From DATDAH01 sp963725155 (GTDB taxonomy: Bacteria > Actinomycetota > Acidimicrobiia > Acidimicrobiales > DATDAH01), in contig CAVRXU010000005.1 in NCBI GenBank assembly GCA_963725155.1, positions 558,001 to 622,000 of the forward strand: a DNA stretch of 64,000 nt. Reading direction: 5' to 3'. The translations under genes and the position numbers were made by a program. The first letter of the stretch is position 1, and the number at the start of each line of letters is the position of its first letter. Below the pieces are notes generated by a model. The model did no database searches. It saw only the letters and a list, made by a program, of their open reading frames with translations, and was not told the origin of the DNA. Shown piece after piece: positions 8,993-17,640 of the stretch.

Positions 8993-10099
8993 CTATTCGA
9001 TGTCGACGCGGGAGTGGTCGCCCAGCATCAGCCGGGTCGCCCGGGGCACACGGCCCGATCGCACGACCTCGACCTCCCTGCCGATCAGCGAGTCCTGCAC
9101 GTGGGGGATGTTGACGATGCGGCTGTTCTCCAGGATCACCGAGTGTTCGATCTCGGAGTCGATGATCTCGCAGCCGGCAGCCACGGAGGTGTACGGGCCC
9201 ACGTAGCTGTTCACGATACGCGTGCCCGCCCCGATGATGGCCGGGCCCCGGACCCTGCTGGACCGGATCTCGGCCCCGTCCTCCACGACGACGCGGCCCT
9301 CGACGCTGGACGTCTCGTCCACCGAGCCCCGGACGGCCGGCTCGAGCGTCTCCAGGATCAGGCGGTTCCCTTCCAGGAGCGGGTCGAGCTTGCCCGTGTC
9401 CTTCCACCAGCCGTCCAGGATCTCGTGGCGGACCCGGTGGCCGTGGTCGATGAGCCACTGGATGGCGTCGGTGATCTCGAGCTCGCCCCGGGGCGACGGC
9501 TCGATGGCGGCCACGGCCTCGTGGATGGTGGCGTCGAAGAGGTAGACGCCGACCAGCGCGAGGTCGGAGGGCGGCTCGTCGGGCTTCTCGAGCAGTTGCA
9601 GGACTTCGCCGTCGGGACCGATCTCGGCCACGCCGAACCGTTGCGGGTCGGGCACACGGGCCAGCAGGATCTGAGCCGAGGGCGGGTTGGCGGCGCCGTC
9701 GAGCGACGGTGCCGCCGACGCGGCCCGGTCGGCCTCGAAGCTGTCGACGAACTCGGCGATGCCCTGGCGCAGCAGGTTGTCGCCGAGGTACATGACGAAG
9801 TCCTCCTGACCCAGGAAGTCGGCGGCGATGAGCACGCAGTGGGCGAGGCCCAACGGCTCGTCCTGGGGGAGGTAGGTGACCTCCAGGCCCCAGGCGGACC
9901 CGTCGCCCACCGCGTCCCGGATCTCGTCGCCGGTCTCGCCGATGACGATGCCGACCTCGCGGATGCCGGCCTCGGCCATGTCCTCCAATCCGTAGAAGAG
10001 GATGGGCTTGTTGGCCACCGGCACCAGCTGCTTGGCGCTGGTGTGGGTGATCGGCCGTAGGCGCGTGCCGGCCCCGCCGGACAGGATGAGGCCCTTCAC
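8993..10099 (-). CDS. rfbA: Glucose-1-phosphate thymidylyltransferase, long form
   Basis: Makes dTDP-glucose from glucose-1-phosphate and dTTP, the entry to the rhamnose pathway. Translation from the GTG at 10099 gives 368 aa. It has the nucleotidyltransferase signature GLILSGGAGTRLRPIT (3-18), the lysine region SAKQLVPVANKP and YLGDN. The C-terminal 100 residues contain hexapeptide repeats (left-handed helix), as in the long RmlA subtype. This GTG lies 7 nt after a TACAAC box, fitting leaderless transcription. It heads the rmlACBD operon. Confidence 0.93.
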   Translation of the reverse strand: MKGLILSGGAGTRLRPITHTSAKQLVPVANKPILFYGLEDMAEAGIREVGIVIGETGDEIRDAVGDGSAWGLEVTYLPQDEPLGLAHCVLIAADFLGQEDFVMYLGDNLLRQGIAEFVDSFEADRAASAAPSLDGAANPPSAQILLARVPDPQRFGVAEIGPDGEVLQLLEKPDEPPSDLALVGVYLFDATIHEAVAAIEPSPRGELEITDAIQWLIDHGHRVRHEILDGWWKDTGKLDPLLEGNRLILETLEPAVRGSVDETSSVEGRVVVEDGAEIRSSRVRGPAIIGAGTRIVNSYVGPYTSVAAGCEIIDSEIEHSVILENSRIVNIPHVQDSLIGREVEVVRSGRVPRATRLMLGDHSRVDIE

Positions 10100-10106
10100 G
10101 GCCGTC

Positions 10107-10112
10107 GTTGTA
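10107..10112 (-). promoter_or_regulatory. -10 box for leaderless rmlA
   Basis: TACAAC on the minus strand, 7 nt before the rmlA GTG. The same hexamer sits 7 nt before gmd. No matching -35 element was recognised. Confidence 0.4.
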
Positions 10113-10148
10113 CCACGCCCCACCTCGCGCCCCTCAGGGTGAGCGCTC

Positions 10149-10154
10149 TATCCT
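10149..10154 (+). promoter_or_regulatory. -10 box for leaderless GT2 gene
   Basis: TATCCT, 9 nt before the GTG at 10164 and without a ribosome binding site between them. It is one of the recurrent TANCCT boxes in this window. Confidence 0.5.
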
Positions 10155-10163
10155 CGCGGCCCC

Positions 10164-11552
10164 GTGTCCCCCCGCGTCCGTGCCGTCGTCCTGAACTTCA
10201 ACGGCGGTCGTCACGTCATCGACTGCGTCGAGGCGCTGGGCCGCACCGACTGGCCGGCTGCCGACTTCGAGGTCGTGGTCGTCGACAACGCCTCCTCTGA
10301 CGGCAGCGACGGGGAGCTCCGGCGCCGCTTCCCGGAGGTGGAGATCCGGCCGACCGGCGCCAACCTCGGGTTCCCCGCCAACAACGTGGCCATGGGGGAC
10401 CTCGACGGGTTCGACCACGTGGCGCTGGTCAACAACGACGCGTTCGTGGACCCCGGCTGGTTGCGGCCCCTGGTCGATGCCCTGGACGCCGATCCCGAGC
10501 TCGGCGCGGCCTGTCCGCGGATCCTCTTCGCCCCTCGGTTCCTTGACCTGACCATCACCAGCCCCACCTTCCGGCCTGGCCCGGGTGACGGGCGAGACCT
10601 GGGCGTGCGTCTCTCGGGGGTCGAGGTGGACGGAGAGGATGTCTGGCGGGACGCTCAGCGGGTGCAGGGGTTCTGGGGCGTCGAGCACGGGGCCGGCGAC
10701 GAGGCCCAGTTCGAGTGGACACAGGGACGGGCGGTCGTCCGGGTTCCCGTGCCGGAGGTCGAGGTCGACCCGGCGGTTCGCGTCCGACTCCGACTGGCGG
10801 CCGAGTCGGCCAAGACCGTGACGATCCTCGCCGGGTCCGACCCGGTGGCCCTCGACGTGGGTCCCGACCCGTCCTGGATCGAGGTCACGCTCACGGGGGA
10901 GCCCTACGACGTGGTCAACAACGTGGGCTCGGTCCTGATCGACGGGGGCTACGGCGCCGACCGGGGCTACCTCCAGCGTGACGACGGCCAGTTCGACGAC
11001 GCCGACGAGGTGTTCGCGTGGTGCGGTGGCGGGGTTCTCCTGCGCCGGCGCTACCTCGAGGAGGTGGGCCTGTTCGACGAGCGCTTCTTCCTCTACTACG
11101 AGGACACCGACCTGGCCTGGCGGGGGCGGAGCCGGGGTTGGCGGTACCGCTACGTGCCCGAGAGCCGCATCCGGCACATCCACGCCGCCAGCAGTGGCGA
11201 GGGCTCAGCCCTCTTCCAGCACTATGTCGAGCGCAACCGCCTGCTGATGCTGACCAAGAACGCGCCCTGGGTGATGGCGGCCTCCGCCGTCGCCCGGTTC
11301 GTGCTCATCACCGCGAGCTACGCCCGGCGCGATGTCGTCGCCCCCGTCCTGCGGGGCCGTCGACCCAACCTCGTGCTGCTCCGACGACGCACCCGTTCGT
11401 TCTTCGCCTACGGGGCCCTGCTCCCGGCCATGCTGGTCGCCCGGGTCCGGAACCGGCGGCGACAGGTCGTGGACGATGCCGACCTGATCCGTTGGGCGAT
11501 TCCTCAGCCCGAGCCGTTGGCGGGGTTCGCCGGCGAGGACGAGGAGCCATGA
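10164..11552 (+). CDS. GT2 glycosyltransferase with inserted beta-rich domain
   Basis: A 462-aa GT-A fold enzyme, probably a rhamnosyl- or related transferase. The N-terminal half has VVLNFNGG, VVVDNASSDGS and the NNDAF metal-binding segment (about 90-94). The acceptor part has GGGVLLRRRYLEEVGLFDERFF and YYEDTDLAWR (about 311-320). Between them, residues about 128-278 form a beta-rich insertion with DGRDLGVRLSGVEVDG and NNVGSVLIDGGYGADRGY, not part of a standard GT2. A related insertion occurs in the next gene. The stop overlaps the start of that gene (ATGA), so the two are coupled. It is divergent from the rml operon. Confidence 0.85.
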   Translation: MSPRVRAVVLNFNGGRHVIDCVEALGRTDWPAADFEVVVVDNASSDGSDGELRRRFPEVEIRPTGANLGFPANNVAMGDLDGFDHVALVNNDAFVDPGWLRPLVDALDADPELGAACPRILFAPRFLDLTITSPTFRPGPGDGRDLGVRLSGVEVDGEDVWRDAQRVQGFWGVEHGAGDEAQFEWTQGRAVVRVPVPEVEVDPAVRVRLRLAAESAKTVTILAGSDPVALDVGPDPSWIEVTLTGEPYDVVNNVGSVLIDGGYGADRGYLQRDDGQFDDADEVFAWCGGGVLLRRRYLEEVGLFDERFFLYYEDTDLAWRGRSRGWRYRYVPESRIRHIHAASSGEGSALFQHYVERNRLLMLTKNAPWVMAASAVARFVLITASYARRDVVAPVLRGRRPNLVLLRRRTRSFFAYGALLPAMLVARVRNRRRQVVDDADLIRWAIPQPEPLAGFAGEDEEP

Positions 11553-13129
11553 AGATCGCCGTCTACAACCGGTACTGGCGCACCGGTGGCGGGGCGGAGA
11601 CCTACGGGGCGGCCGTGGCCCAGGTCCTGGCCCGGCATCCCGAGCACACCATCGACCTGCTGGGCCCCGACGACGTGGACCTGACCCAGCTGGCCGAACG
11701 TCTCCGCCTCGACCTCTCCGGCATCGGCATGGTCGTCCTGCGGGACCGGCCCGGGGCCGTGCTGCGGGCCTCCAAGGGCTACGACCTGTTCATCAACGTG
11801 TCGTTCATGAGCGACGACGACGCCGGCGCTCCCCACAACCTCTACATCACCCACTTCCCTGCCCGCTCGGCCCGTGACCTGTCGTGGGCCCAGCGGGGCG
11901 CCATCCGGGTCCTGGGGCCCCTGGTGAGAGCCCAGGCGGTGGACACGGCGTGGGGCAAGGGCTTCTACCCACGGGAGGGGCGCCGGCCCCGGTACTTCTG
12001 GACGGCCGACGAGGCGTCGTTCTTCGTCGAGGCCCGAGCGGACCGCCCGGTGCCGGTTCGCATGCTCTTCCGACGTCAGCGTCCGGCCGACCTGCCGCCG
12101 GCCCACGTGGAGGTGAGCGTCGACGGGGAGCGGGCGGCCAGCCTCGAGCTGGGCGGTGGGGAGTCGGTCCTGGCCCGCCGTCGCGGGGTCCCCGTGGTCG
12201 TGACCGTCCCCCCGCGCCCGATGCTGGGCGAGGTGGAGGTCCGCATCACGGCCAACACCTTCGTCCCCGCCGAGCACGGGATGGGTGACGACGACCGGCA
12301 CCTCGGCGTCGCCCTGTCGACCCTGCACACCGGCGAGCGCGTCCGGGATCGCATGGGCGCGTCGTTGGGGGCCTGGTTCCCGCTGCTCTACCGGCCCCTG
12401 GCCAACAAGAACTTCCTCGACACCTACGACACGCTGATCGCCAACTCGGAGTTCACCCGCGGCTGGATCCAGCGGTGGTGGGGCCGCGACGCCACGGTCC
12501 TGTACCCGCCGGTGCGCCTTCACGCTCCCGGCCCCAAGGCCCCGATCATCCTCGGCGTCGGTCGTTTCTTCGCCCCCAAGGCCGGCCATTCCAAGAAGCA
12601 GCTCGAGATGGTCGAGGCGTTCCGTCGGCTGGTCGACCATGGCGGGGCCGACGGGTGGTCGCTGCACCTCGTCGGCGGCTGCAGCCCGGCCGACCAGCCG
12701 TACCTGGACCAGGTGCGCGCCGCCGCGGCCGGCCTACCGGTGTCGTTCCACGTCGACGCGTCCGGCGCCGAGCTGGCCGACCTCTACGCCCGGGCCTCGG
12801 TGTTCTGGCATGCCGCCGGTCTGGGCGAGGACCTCGAGGACGACCCCAACCGCATGGAGCACTTCGGCATCTCCATCGTGGAGGCGATGTCGGCGGGGGC
12901 GGTGCCGGTGGTGCTCGGCCAGGCCGGGCCGGCGGAGATCGTCGAGACCGGGATCAGCGGTCGGCACTTCACCGACCTGGACGACCTGGTCGCTCAGACG
13001 GTGGCGCTGATCGCCGATCCCGAGGAGCTGGCCCGCCTGTCCGCCGGTGCCGTGGACCGGGCGCAGCAGTTCGGACTGGACGCGTTCGCCGAGCGCCTCG
13101 ACGAGGTCGTGGGTCGCGCTACCGCTTGA
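11549..13129 (+). CDS. GT4 glycosyltransferase with inserted beta-rich domain
   Basis: A 526-aa GT-B enzyme beginning MKIAVYNRYWRTGGGAETYG, with a C-terminal donor domain (ILGVGRFF, HSKKQLEMVEAF, HFGISIVEAMSAGAVPVV). Its length is well above the roughly 380 aa of simple GT4 proteins. Residues about 136-262 are an inserted beta-sandwich-like region (YFWTADEASFFVEARADRPV ... NTFVPAEHGMGDDDRHLGVA). The LGV and D-R pattern resembles the insert in the preceding GT2. The ATG at 11549 overlaps the GT2 stop. The 3' end overlaps the convergent methyltransferase gene by 11 bp. Confidence 0.87.
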   Translation: MKIAVYNRYWRTGGGAETYGAAVAQVLARHPEHTIDLLGPDDVDLTQLAERLRLDLSGIGMVVLRDRPGAVLRASKGYDLFINVSFMSDDDAGAPHNLYITHFPARSARDLSWAQRGAIRVLGPLVRAQAVDTAWGKGFYPREGRRPRYFWTADEASFFVEARADRPVPVRMLFRRQRPADLPPAHVEVSVDGERAASLELGGGESVLARRRGVPVVVTVPPRPMLGEVEVRITANTFVPAEHGMGDDDRHLGVALSTLHTGERVRDRMGASLGAWFPLLYRPLANKNFLDTYDTLIANSEFTRGWIQRWWGRDATVLYPPVRLHAPGPKAPIILGVGRFFAPKAGHSKKQLEMVEAFRRLVDHGGADGWSLHLVGGCSPADQPYLDQVRAAAAGLPVSFHVDASGAELADLYARASVFWHAAGLGEDLEDDPNRMEHFGISIVEAMSAGAVPVVLGQAGPAEIVETGISGRHFTDLDDLVAQTVALIADPEELARLSAGAVDRAQQFGLDAFAERLDEVVGRATA

Positions 13130-14015
13130 TCGCTTCCCAGGTCAGGAACATGTAACTGGGGACGAACCCGAGGCGGGCCGTCGTGGCGTCGTCGGCCACA
13201 CTCTGCAGGTCGGCCGCGATGGAGCCGCCGAGCAGGGAGGTCACGTCGAACTCCCGGGAGGTTCCCGCCCCCCACTCCTGGTCGCCGCCATCGACCCGAC
13301 GCTGCCAGTCGTCGGTGCAGAGCAGCGTCGTGTCGAAGCCGTGATCGCGGAGGCGGGCGGTCAGGTCGGGTCCGAAGCGCCAGAAGACCGGCGTGTCGTC
13401 ACCGTGGAACTCGGGCTCGACGGGGGGTGCGGTCGCCCCCTGGAGGACGGGGACCTGGAGGTACATCCGCCCGCCGGGGGCGAGGACGCGGGCGATCTCG
13501 CCGAGCGCGGTGTCGGTGTCGGGCACGTGCTCGAGGACGTGGGGGGTGAGGATGACGTCGAGGCCGGCGTCGGGCAGGTCGATGGCCTGGAGGTCGATGC
13601 GGACGGTGCCGGCATGCGCCCGTTCATCGAAGTCCGAGCAGGTGTAGGTGAACCAGCGGTCCATGGCCCGGCGGTAGTCCGGCCCCATCCGAGGACTGGT
13701 CTCCAGCAGGCGGGTGCGCAGGGCCGGTGGCGTGCGCTCGACGAAGCACCAGAACAGGAAGCGGTCTCGGGCGATGCTGCCGCAACGGGGGCAGGTGGCG
13801 AACTCGCAGTGCTGGGGACCGTCGAAGGCGGGTCCGATCCAGCGACAGATGTTGCACCAGGCCGGCGCCCGCTCTTCGGCCTTCGTCGACCGGTCCCAGG
13901 GCGACGGTGCGGTGTCGACCCAGGCTCCCGTGGCGGGGGCGGCCGGTTCGGGTTCAGGGGTCGGCGCCGGGCCCAGTCGTCGCCGAAGGGCACTGAGGTA
14001 CCGCTGGCCACGCAT
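13119..14015 (-). CDS. Class I SAM-dependent methyltransferase with Cys-rich N-terminus
   Basis: A 298-aa protein. The N-terminal part has CNICRW and ATCPRCGSIARDRF (two CxxC pairs, likely a zinc ribbon). The methyltransferase core is of the Methyltransf_11 type, with RIDLQAIDLPDAGLDVILTPHVLEHVPD and IARVLAPGGRMYLQVP. It probably methylates a sugar or a glycan end, as suggested by the flanking glycosyltransferases, but the substrate is unknown. The ATG lies 9 nt after a TAGCCT box, so it is probably leaderless. Confidence 0.85.
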   Translation of the reverse strand: MRGQRYLSALRRRLGPAPTPEPEPAAPATGAWVDTAPSPWDRSTKAEERAPAWCNICRWIGPAFDGPQHCEFATCPRCGSIARDRFLFWCFVERTPPALRTRLLETSPRMGPDYRRAMDRWFTYTCSDFDERAHAGTVRIDLQAIDLPDAGLDVILTPHVLEHVPDTDTALGEIARVLAPGGRMYLQVPVLQGATAPPVEPEFHGDDTPVFWRFGPDLTARLRDHGFDTTLLCTDDWQRRVDGGDQEWGAGTSREFDVTSLLGGSIAADLQSVADDATTARLGFVPSYMFLTWEAIKR

Positions 14016-14024
14016 CCGGCCGGG

Positions 14025-14030
14025 AGGCTA
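14025..14030 (-). promoter_or_regulatory. -10 box for leaderless methyltransferase gene
   Basis: TAGCCT on the minus strand, 9 nt before the ATG at 14015. Confidence 0.5.
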
Positions 14031-14052
14031 CCGGGCGACGCCGGGCCGAGCC

Positions 14053-14076
14053 GACATGGGTCATATGGCCCATGTC
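14053..14076. promoter_or_regulatory. 24-bp near-perfect palindrome, candidate operator
   Basis: Half-sites GACATGGGTCAT and ATGGCCCATGTC match as an inverted repeat at 11 of 12 positions. It sits in the divergent region between the methyltransferase and HD-GYP genes. It overlaps the place where a -35 element for the TATACT box at 14096 would lie, as expected for a dimeric repressor or activator site. Confidence 0.5.
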
Positions 14077-14095
14077 CGAACACGAAGAGTGGTCG

Positions 14096-14101
14096 TATAC
14101 T
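14096..14101 (+). promoter_or_regulatory. -10 box upstream of the HD-GYP gene
   Basis: TATACT, close to the sigma70 consensus, in a locally AT-richer stretch. It would give a leader of about 54 nt to the ATG at 14162. Confidence 0.45.
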
Positions 14102-14161
14102 CACTCTGAGAAGTGGCACCGTCGGCGGACCGCGGTGCCCCGGACCAGAGGCGGCGGCGCA

Positions 14162-15838
14162 ATGCGCATGACGACGACCCAATGGCGGGCCCGGCCCGTG
14201 GCCACCATCGCCGTGAAGACGGCCATCGTGCTCGTGCCGATGATCGCCGGCACGGCTGCCGGCTTGGTCGTCGCCGAGCTGCTCCCGGTGCCGGCAGGCC
14301 TCGCCCTTCGCATCGGCTGGGTCCTGCTCGTGCTCGCCGCGTCCACCGTGACCCTGCTGGCGTTCGAGCGTCTGGCTCGGCGGGCGGCCCCGTTGGCCCT
14401 GCTGCTCAAGCTCGGCCTGGTCTTCCCGGAGCAGGTCCCCCACCGCTTCGGCGTGGCGTTGAAGGCGATCCGGCCCCGGCGCCAGGAGGACGGCGAGCGT
14501 CTGGAGGCAGCCGAGTCGCTGTCCCTGCTGGCGTCGCTCCTGGCCCACGACCGTCGCACCCGGGGTCACTCCGAGCGCGTCGCGGCCTACGCCACGATGA
14601 TCGCCGAGGAGATGGGCATCGAGGGCCAGGAGCGGGATCGCCTCACCTGGGGCGCCCTGCTCCATGACATCGGCAAGCTCCAGGTCCCGGCCCACATCCT
14701 GACCAAGCCGTCGGCCCTCGACGACGACGAGTGGTCGATCATGGTCGGCCACCCTGCCTTCGGCAGCGCACTGGTGGACCCTCTGCGGCCTTGGCTGGGT
14801 GACGCCCTGAGCGCGGTCGACGGCCACCACGAGCGGTTCGACGGCACGGGCTATCCCTACCGACTTCTGTCGGGCGCTCTGCCGCTGGCGGCCCGGGTGG
14901 CGGCCGTGGCCGACGCGTTCGAGACCATGACCGCGGCGCGCTCGTACAAGGACCCGATGCCCATCGCCGCGGCCCGGGCCGAGGTCGCGGCCTGCGCCGG
15001 GGGCCATTTCGACCCTGCCGTCTGCCGGGCCTTCCTCGCCCTCTCGGTGCCTCGGCTCTGGCGGGTGGCGGGTCCGTTGTCCTGGCTGGCCCAGCTCCCC
15101 CTCATCGGGATCGTCGTCCGCGGCGAGATCGTTCCCGCCGCGATAGGCACGGCGGCCCAGGGCGCGGCGCTGGCCACGGGGCAGGCGGTCACCGCGGCCG
15201 CGGTCGTGGGCGGTGCGCTGCTCATCGGAGGCGCGGCCGATCACGGGCTCGCCCCGGACGCGGGACGGTCGGCGCCCGTGGCTTCGACCGAGACCGCCTC
15301 CGGGCCGGTGGCGGACCCTGCCGGTCCCAGCCGTTCGACCGATCCTGACGAACCGCGGCACGGATCGAACGGGGGTGGGGGAGGAGGGACCGGCCGTCCG
15401 GGGACCGATCCGGACCGCCCCGGGAACGAGGACCCGACGGTTCCCGACCCGACCGACCCGGGCGGCCTGGACCCCGGCGGCACCGACCCGTTGCCGACAT
15501 CAGGTCGCGGCGGTCGTGTGGTGGGTGGTGTGGTCGATCCGGTGGTCGATGCGGTGGACGACGTCGTCCGTGGTGGTGGCGGTGGTGTGGTGGGTGGTGT
15601 GGTCGATCCGGTGGTGGATGCGGTGGACGACGTGGTCGGCGGGTTGCTCGGCGGGAGCGGGAACAGCGGCCGCGGTGGCAACAGCGGGAGTGGGGGCGGC
15701 GGGAGTGGGGACAGCGGGAGTGGGGACGGCGGGAGTGGCAACAGCGGGAGTGGGGGCAGCGGGAGTGGGGGCGGCGGGAGTGGCGGCGACGGGCTGCTGG
15801 GTGGCCTGCTGGGCGGCGGCCACCGGGGCTCGGGCTGA
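14162..15838 (+). CDS. Membrane HD-GYP domain protein with Gly/Ser-rich tail
   Basis: About 558 aa from the ATG at 14162, which follows an AGGCGG-like site. An upstream ATG at 14072 falls inside the palindrome and is less likely. Two membrane helices (about 14-40 and 50-68) precede an HD-GYP domain with GHSERVAAYA, LLHDIGK (166-172) and HHERFDGTGYP (222-232). That is the full set of residues expected for a cyclic-di-GMP phosphodiesterase or related HD hydrolase. Two more hydrophobic segments follow, then about 180 residues of low-complexity Pro/Gly/Ser sequence with repeats. It may sense envelope state, but this is inferred only. Confidence 0.85.
   Translation: MRMTTTQWRARPVATIAVKTAIVLVPMIAGTAAGLVVAELLPVPAGLALRIGWVLLVLAASTVTLLAFERLARRAAPLALLLKLGLVFPEQVPHRFGVALKAIRPRRQEDGERLEAAESLSLLASLLAHDRRTRGHSERVAAYATMIAEEMGIEGQERDRLTWGALLHDIGKLQVPAHILTKPSALDDDEWSIMVGHPAFGSALVDPLRPWLGDALSAVDGHHERFDGTGYPYRLLSGALPLAARVAAVADAFETMTAARSYKDPMPIAAARAEVAACAGGHFDPAVCRAFLALSVPRLWRVAGPLSWLAQLPLIGIVVRGEIVPAAIGTAAQGAALATGQAVTAAAVVGGALLIGGAADHGLAPDAGRSAPVASTETASGPVADPAGPSRSTDPDEPRHGSNGGGGGGTGRPGTDPDRPGNEDPTVPDPTDPGGLDPGGTDPLPTSGRGGRVVGGVVDPVVDAVDDVVRGGGGGVVGGVVDPVVDAVDDVVGGLLGGSGNSGRGGNSGSGGGGSGDSGSGDGGSGNSGSGGSGSGGGGSGGDGLLGGLLGGGHRGSG
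15516..15636 (+). repeat. Two direct repeats of about 52 bp, 69 bp apart
   Basis: Near-identical copies at about 15516-15567 and 15585-15636 encode VVGGVVDPVVDAVDDVV twice in the HD-GYP protein tail. The spacing keeps the reading frame. Confidence 0.7.
15681..15785 (+). repeat. Seven 15-bp Gly/Ser repeats
   Basis: Seven units of 15 bp built around GCGGGAGTGGGG encode a GSG(G/D)(S/G)-type pentapeptide tail in the HD-GYP protein. The length could vary between strains by slippage. Confidence 0.75.
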
Positions 15839-15882
15839 GCGGCGACCCAGGATGATGAGAGCCTGAACCTCCGGTGAACGGG

Positions 15883-15916
15883 TTGACTGCCGCTCCGGCG
15901 GCGGAGCGCCTATCCT
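15883..15916 (+). promoter_or_regulatory. Candidate promoter with internal inverted repeat
   Basis: TTGACT (15883) and TATCCT (15911-15916) flank an inverted repeat CGCTCCG-gcgg-CGGAGCG (15891-15908). The 22-nt spacing is long for sigma70. The repeat could instead be the 3' hairpin of the HD-GYP gene. It lies about 67 nt before the small YLDPGSGS gene. Confidence 0.35.
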
Positions 15917-15982
15917 GGGTCCTCCCTGGCCCCGCCCCATCGGGCGCCGCCATCATCGACTCCTGAAGGAACCGCCTCGCAC

Positions 15983-16186
15983 ATGCACGCCTATCTCGAT
16001 CCCGGTAGCGGGAGCATGCTCCTCGGTCTGGTCGCCAGTGGCATGGCCGGCATCGTCGTCGTCTTCAAGACCTTCGGCCACCGGATCAAGACCACCCTGA
16101 TGTTCTGGAAGAAGGACGAGCCCGCGGTGGCCGAGCCGACCACCCCGGTCGAGGACGCTGACCCCGCGAGCACCACCGCACCCTGA
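15983..16186 (+). CDS. Small membrane protein with YLDPGSGS motif
   Basis: A 67-aa protein starting MHAYLDPGSGSMLLGLVASG. One membrane helix (about 12-28) is followed by a basic KTFGHRIKTTLMFWKK stretch and an acidic, Thr/Pro-rich tail. A GAAGGA site lies about 12 nt upstream. I associate small proteins of this YLDPGSGS type with surface-glycan loci from general recollection. It precedes a methyltransferase and a sulfatase-fold membrane protein on the same strand and probably belongs to that unit. The function is unknown; a membrane adaptor or carrier-associated role is a guess. Confidence 0.75.
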   Translation: MHAYLDPGSGSMLLGLVASGMAGIVVVFKTFGHRIKTTLMFWKKDEPAVAEPTTPVEDADPASTTAP

Positions 16187-16242
16187 TTCCCCGCCGGGGC
16201 CATGCGGCCCGGCGCCCGCCATTCCTCGATCCCCCCAGGTCC

Positions 16243-17640
16243 ATGTGCCCCTCTGCTGAGCCCGATCCCGGGTCCTTCCGCGACCCCTCGAGCCGCGTCT
16301 ATCTCTCCGATGACGCCGTCTGGCGCGGCCTCGACGCCGAGGCCCTGGGCGACTTCGAGGCCCTCGCGGCCACGCCGTTCTTCGCCCAGGCCCTCGCCGC
16401 CGGCCAGGTCGTCGGGACCGAGCTGGCCGACGAGCGCCCGGACGGGATGGGCGACTGGGCCGGTGTGCTGCGTCACGAGCGCATCCCGGTCATCTCCTAT
16501 CCGTACGAGTGGCCCTTCGAGATGCTGCGCGACGCGGCCCGCCTCCAACTCGACCTGGTCAGCCAGGCCCTCGCCGAGGACCTGACGACCAAGGACGCGT
16601 CGGCGTACAACGTCCAGTTCGTAGGGGCCTCCCCCCGCTTCATCGACGTGGGCAGCTTCGAGCGACTGCGGCCGTCTGAGCCCTGGTACGGCTACCGGCA
16701 GTTCCACATGCACTTCCTGCTGCCCTTGATGCTGCAGGCCTACCGGGGCGTGGCCTTCCAGCCCCTCCTGCGGGCTGACGTCGAAGGGGTCAACCCCGTG
16801 GAGGCCCGCCGGATGATGTCGTTCTGGGACATCGTCAGCCCCCGCAAGAAGGGGACGCTGGTCCACGTCTCGCTCCAGGCCCGTGCGGAGAGCGCCTCCA
16901 GCTCGCGGGACGTCAAGTCCGAGCTCAAGGCCTCGGGCATGAAGAAGGAGATCCTGGTCGCCCAGATCCGCAACCTGCGGAAGCTGGTCGACCGTCTGCG
17001 CCTGCGCAAGGCCGACACCGAATGGTCGAGCTACAGCGAGCGGGGCCACTACACCGACGCCGACCTCCAGGCCAAGGAGGCCTTCGTCTCCTCGGTGGCC
17101 GCGACCGTGGCGCCGAAGCTGGCGTGGGACCTGGGCGCCAACGACGGGCACTTCTCCCGCCTCGTCGCCGAGCACGGTGCCTATGTCATCGCCGCCGACG
17201 GCGACCACGAGGCCGTCGACGGTCTCTACCGGTCGCTGCGCGAAGAGGGTGACACCCGGATCCTGCCGCTGGTGCTCAACCTGGCCGACCCCTCCCCGAA
17301 CCGGGGTTGGCGCAGCAAGGAGCGCCTCGCCTTCACCGAGCGCTCGCGGCCTCAGCTGGTCCTGGCGCTCGCCCTCATCCACCACTTGGTCATCAGCCGC
17401 AACGTGCCCATGCAGGAGTTCGTGGACTTCCTCGCTGATGCCGGCGCCCAACTGGTGGTCGAGTTCCCGACTCCGGACGACCCGATGGTTCAGGGCCTGC
17501 TCCGCAACAAGCGCGAAGGGATCCACGACGACTACACCGTCGACTCCTTCGAGGCGGCGCTGGCTCAGCGGTTCGACGTCGCCCGGCGGGAGGAGCTCCC
17601 CTCGGGCACGCGCATCTGCTACCACGCCACGCCTCGGTGA
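16243..17640 (+). CDS. SAM-dependent methyltransferase family protein
   Basis: A 465-aa protein. The C-terminal half has a class I methyltransferase core: LAWDLGANDGHFSRL (about 286-300) as motif I, then VIAADGDHEAVDGLY and LVLALALIHHLVIS. The N-terminal half (LRHERIPVISYPYEWPFEML, FVGASPRFIDVGSFERL) has a pattern I associate with large nucleoside- or glycan-modifying methyltransferases. The ATG at 16243 follows an AGG site. The stop overlaps the GTG of the sulfatase-fold gene (GTGA), so the two are coupled. The substrate is unknown, probably a surface glycan. Confidence 0.8.
   Translation: MCPSAEPDPGSFRDPSSRVYLSDDAVWRGLDAEALGDFEALAATPFFAQALAAGQVVGTELADERPDGMGDWAGVLRHERIPVISYPYEWPFEMLRDAARLQLDLVSQALAEDLTTKDASAYNVQFVGASPRFIDVGSFERLRPSEPWYGYRQFHMHFLLPLMLQAYRGVAFQPLLRADVEGVNPVEARRMMSFWDIVSPRKKGTLVHVSLQARAESASSSRDVKSELKASGMKKEILVAQIRNLRKLVDRLRLRKADTEWSSYSERGHYTDADLQAKEAFVSSVAATVAPKLAWDLGANDGHFSRLVAEHGAYVIAADGDHEAVDGLYRSLREEGDTRILPLVLNLADPSPNRGWRSKERLAFTERSRPQLVLALALIHHLVISRNVPMQEFVDFLADAGAQLVVEFPTPDDPMVQGLLRNKREGIHDDYTVDSFEAALAQRFDVARREELPSGTRICYHATPR

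Noticed and set aside
15681..15785. CRISPR-like array
   Set aside because: The 15-bp units have no spacers and are in-frame coding repeats for Gly/Ser.
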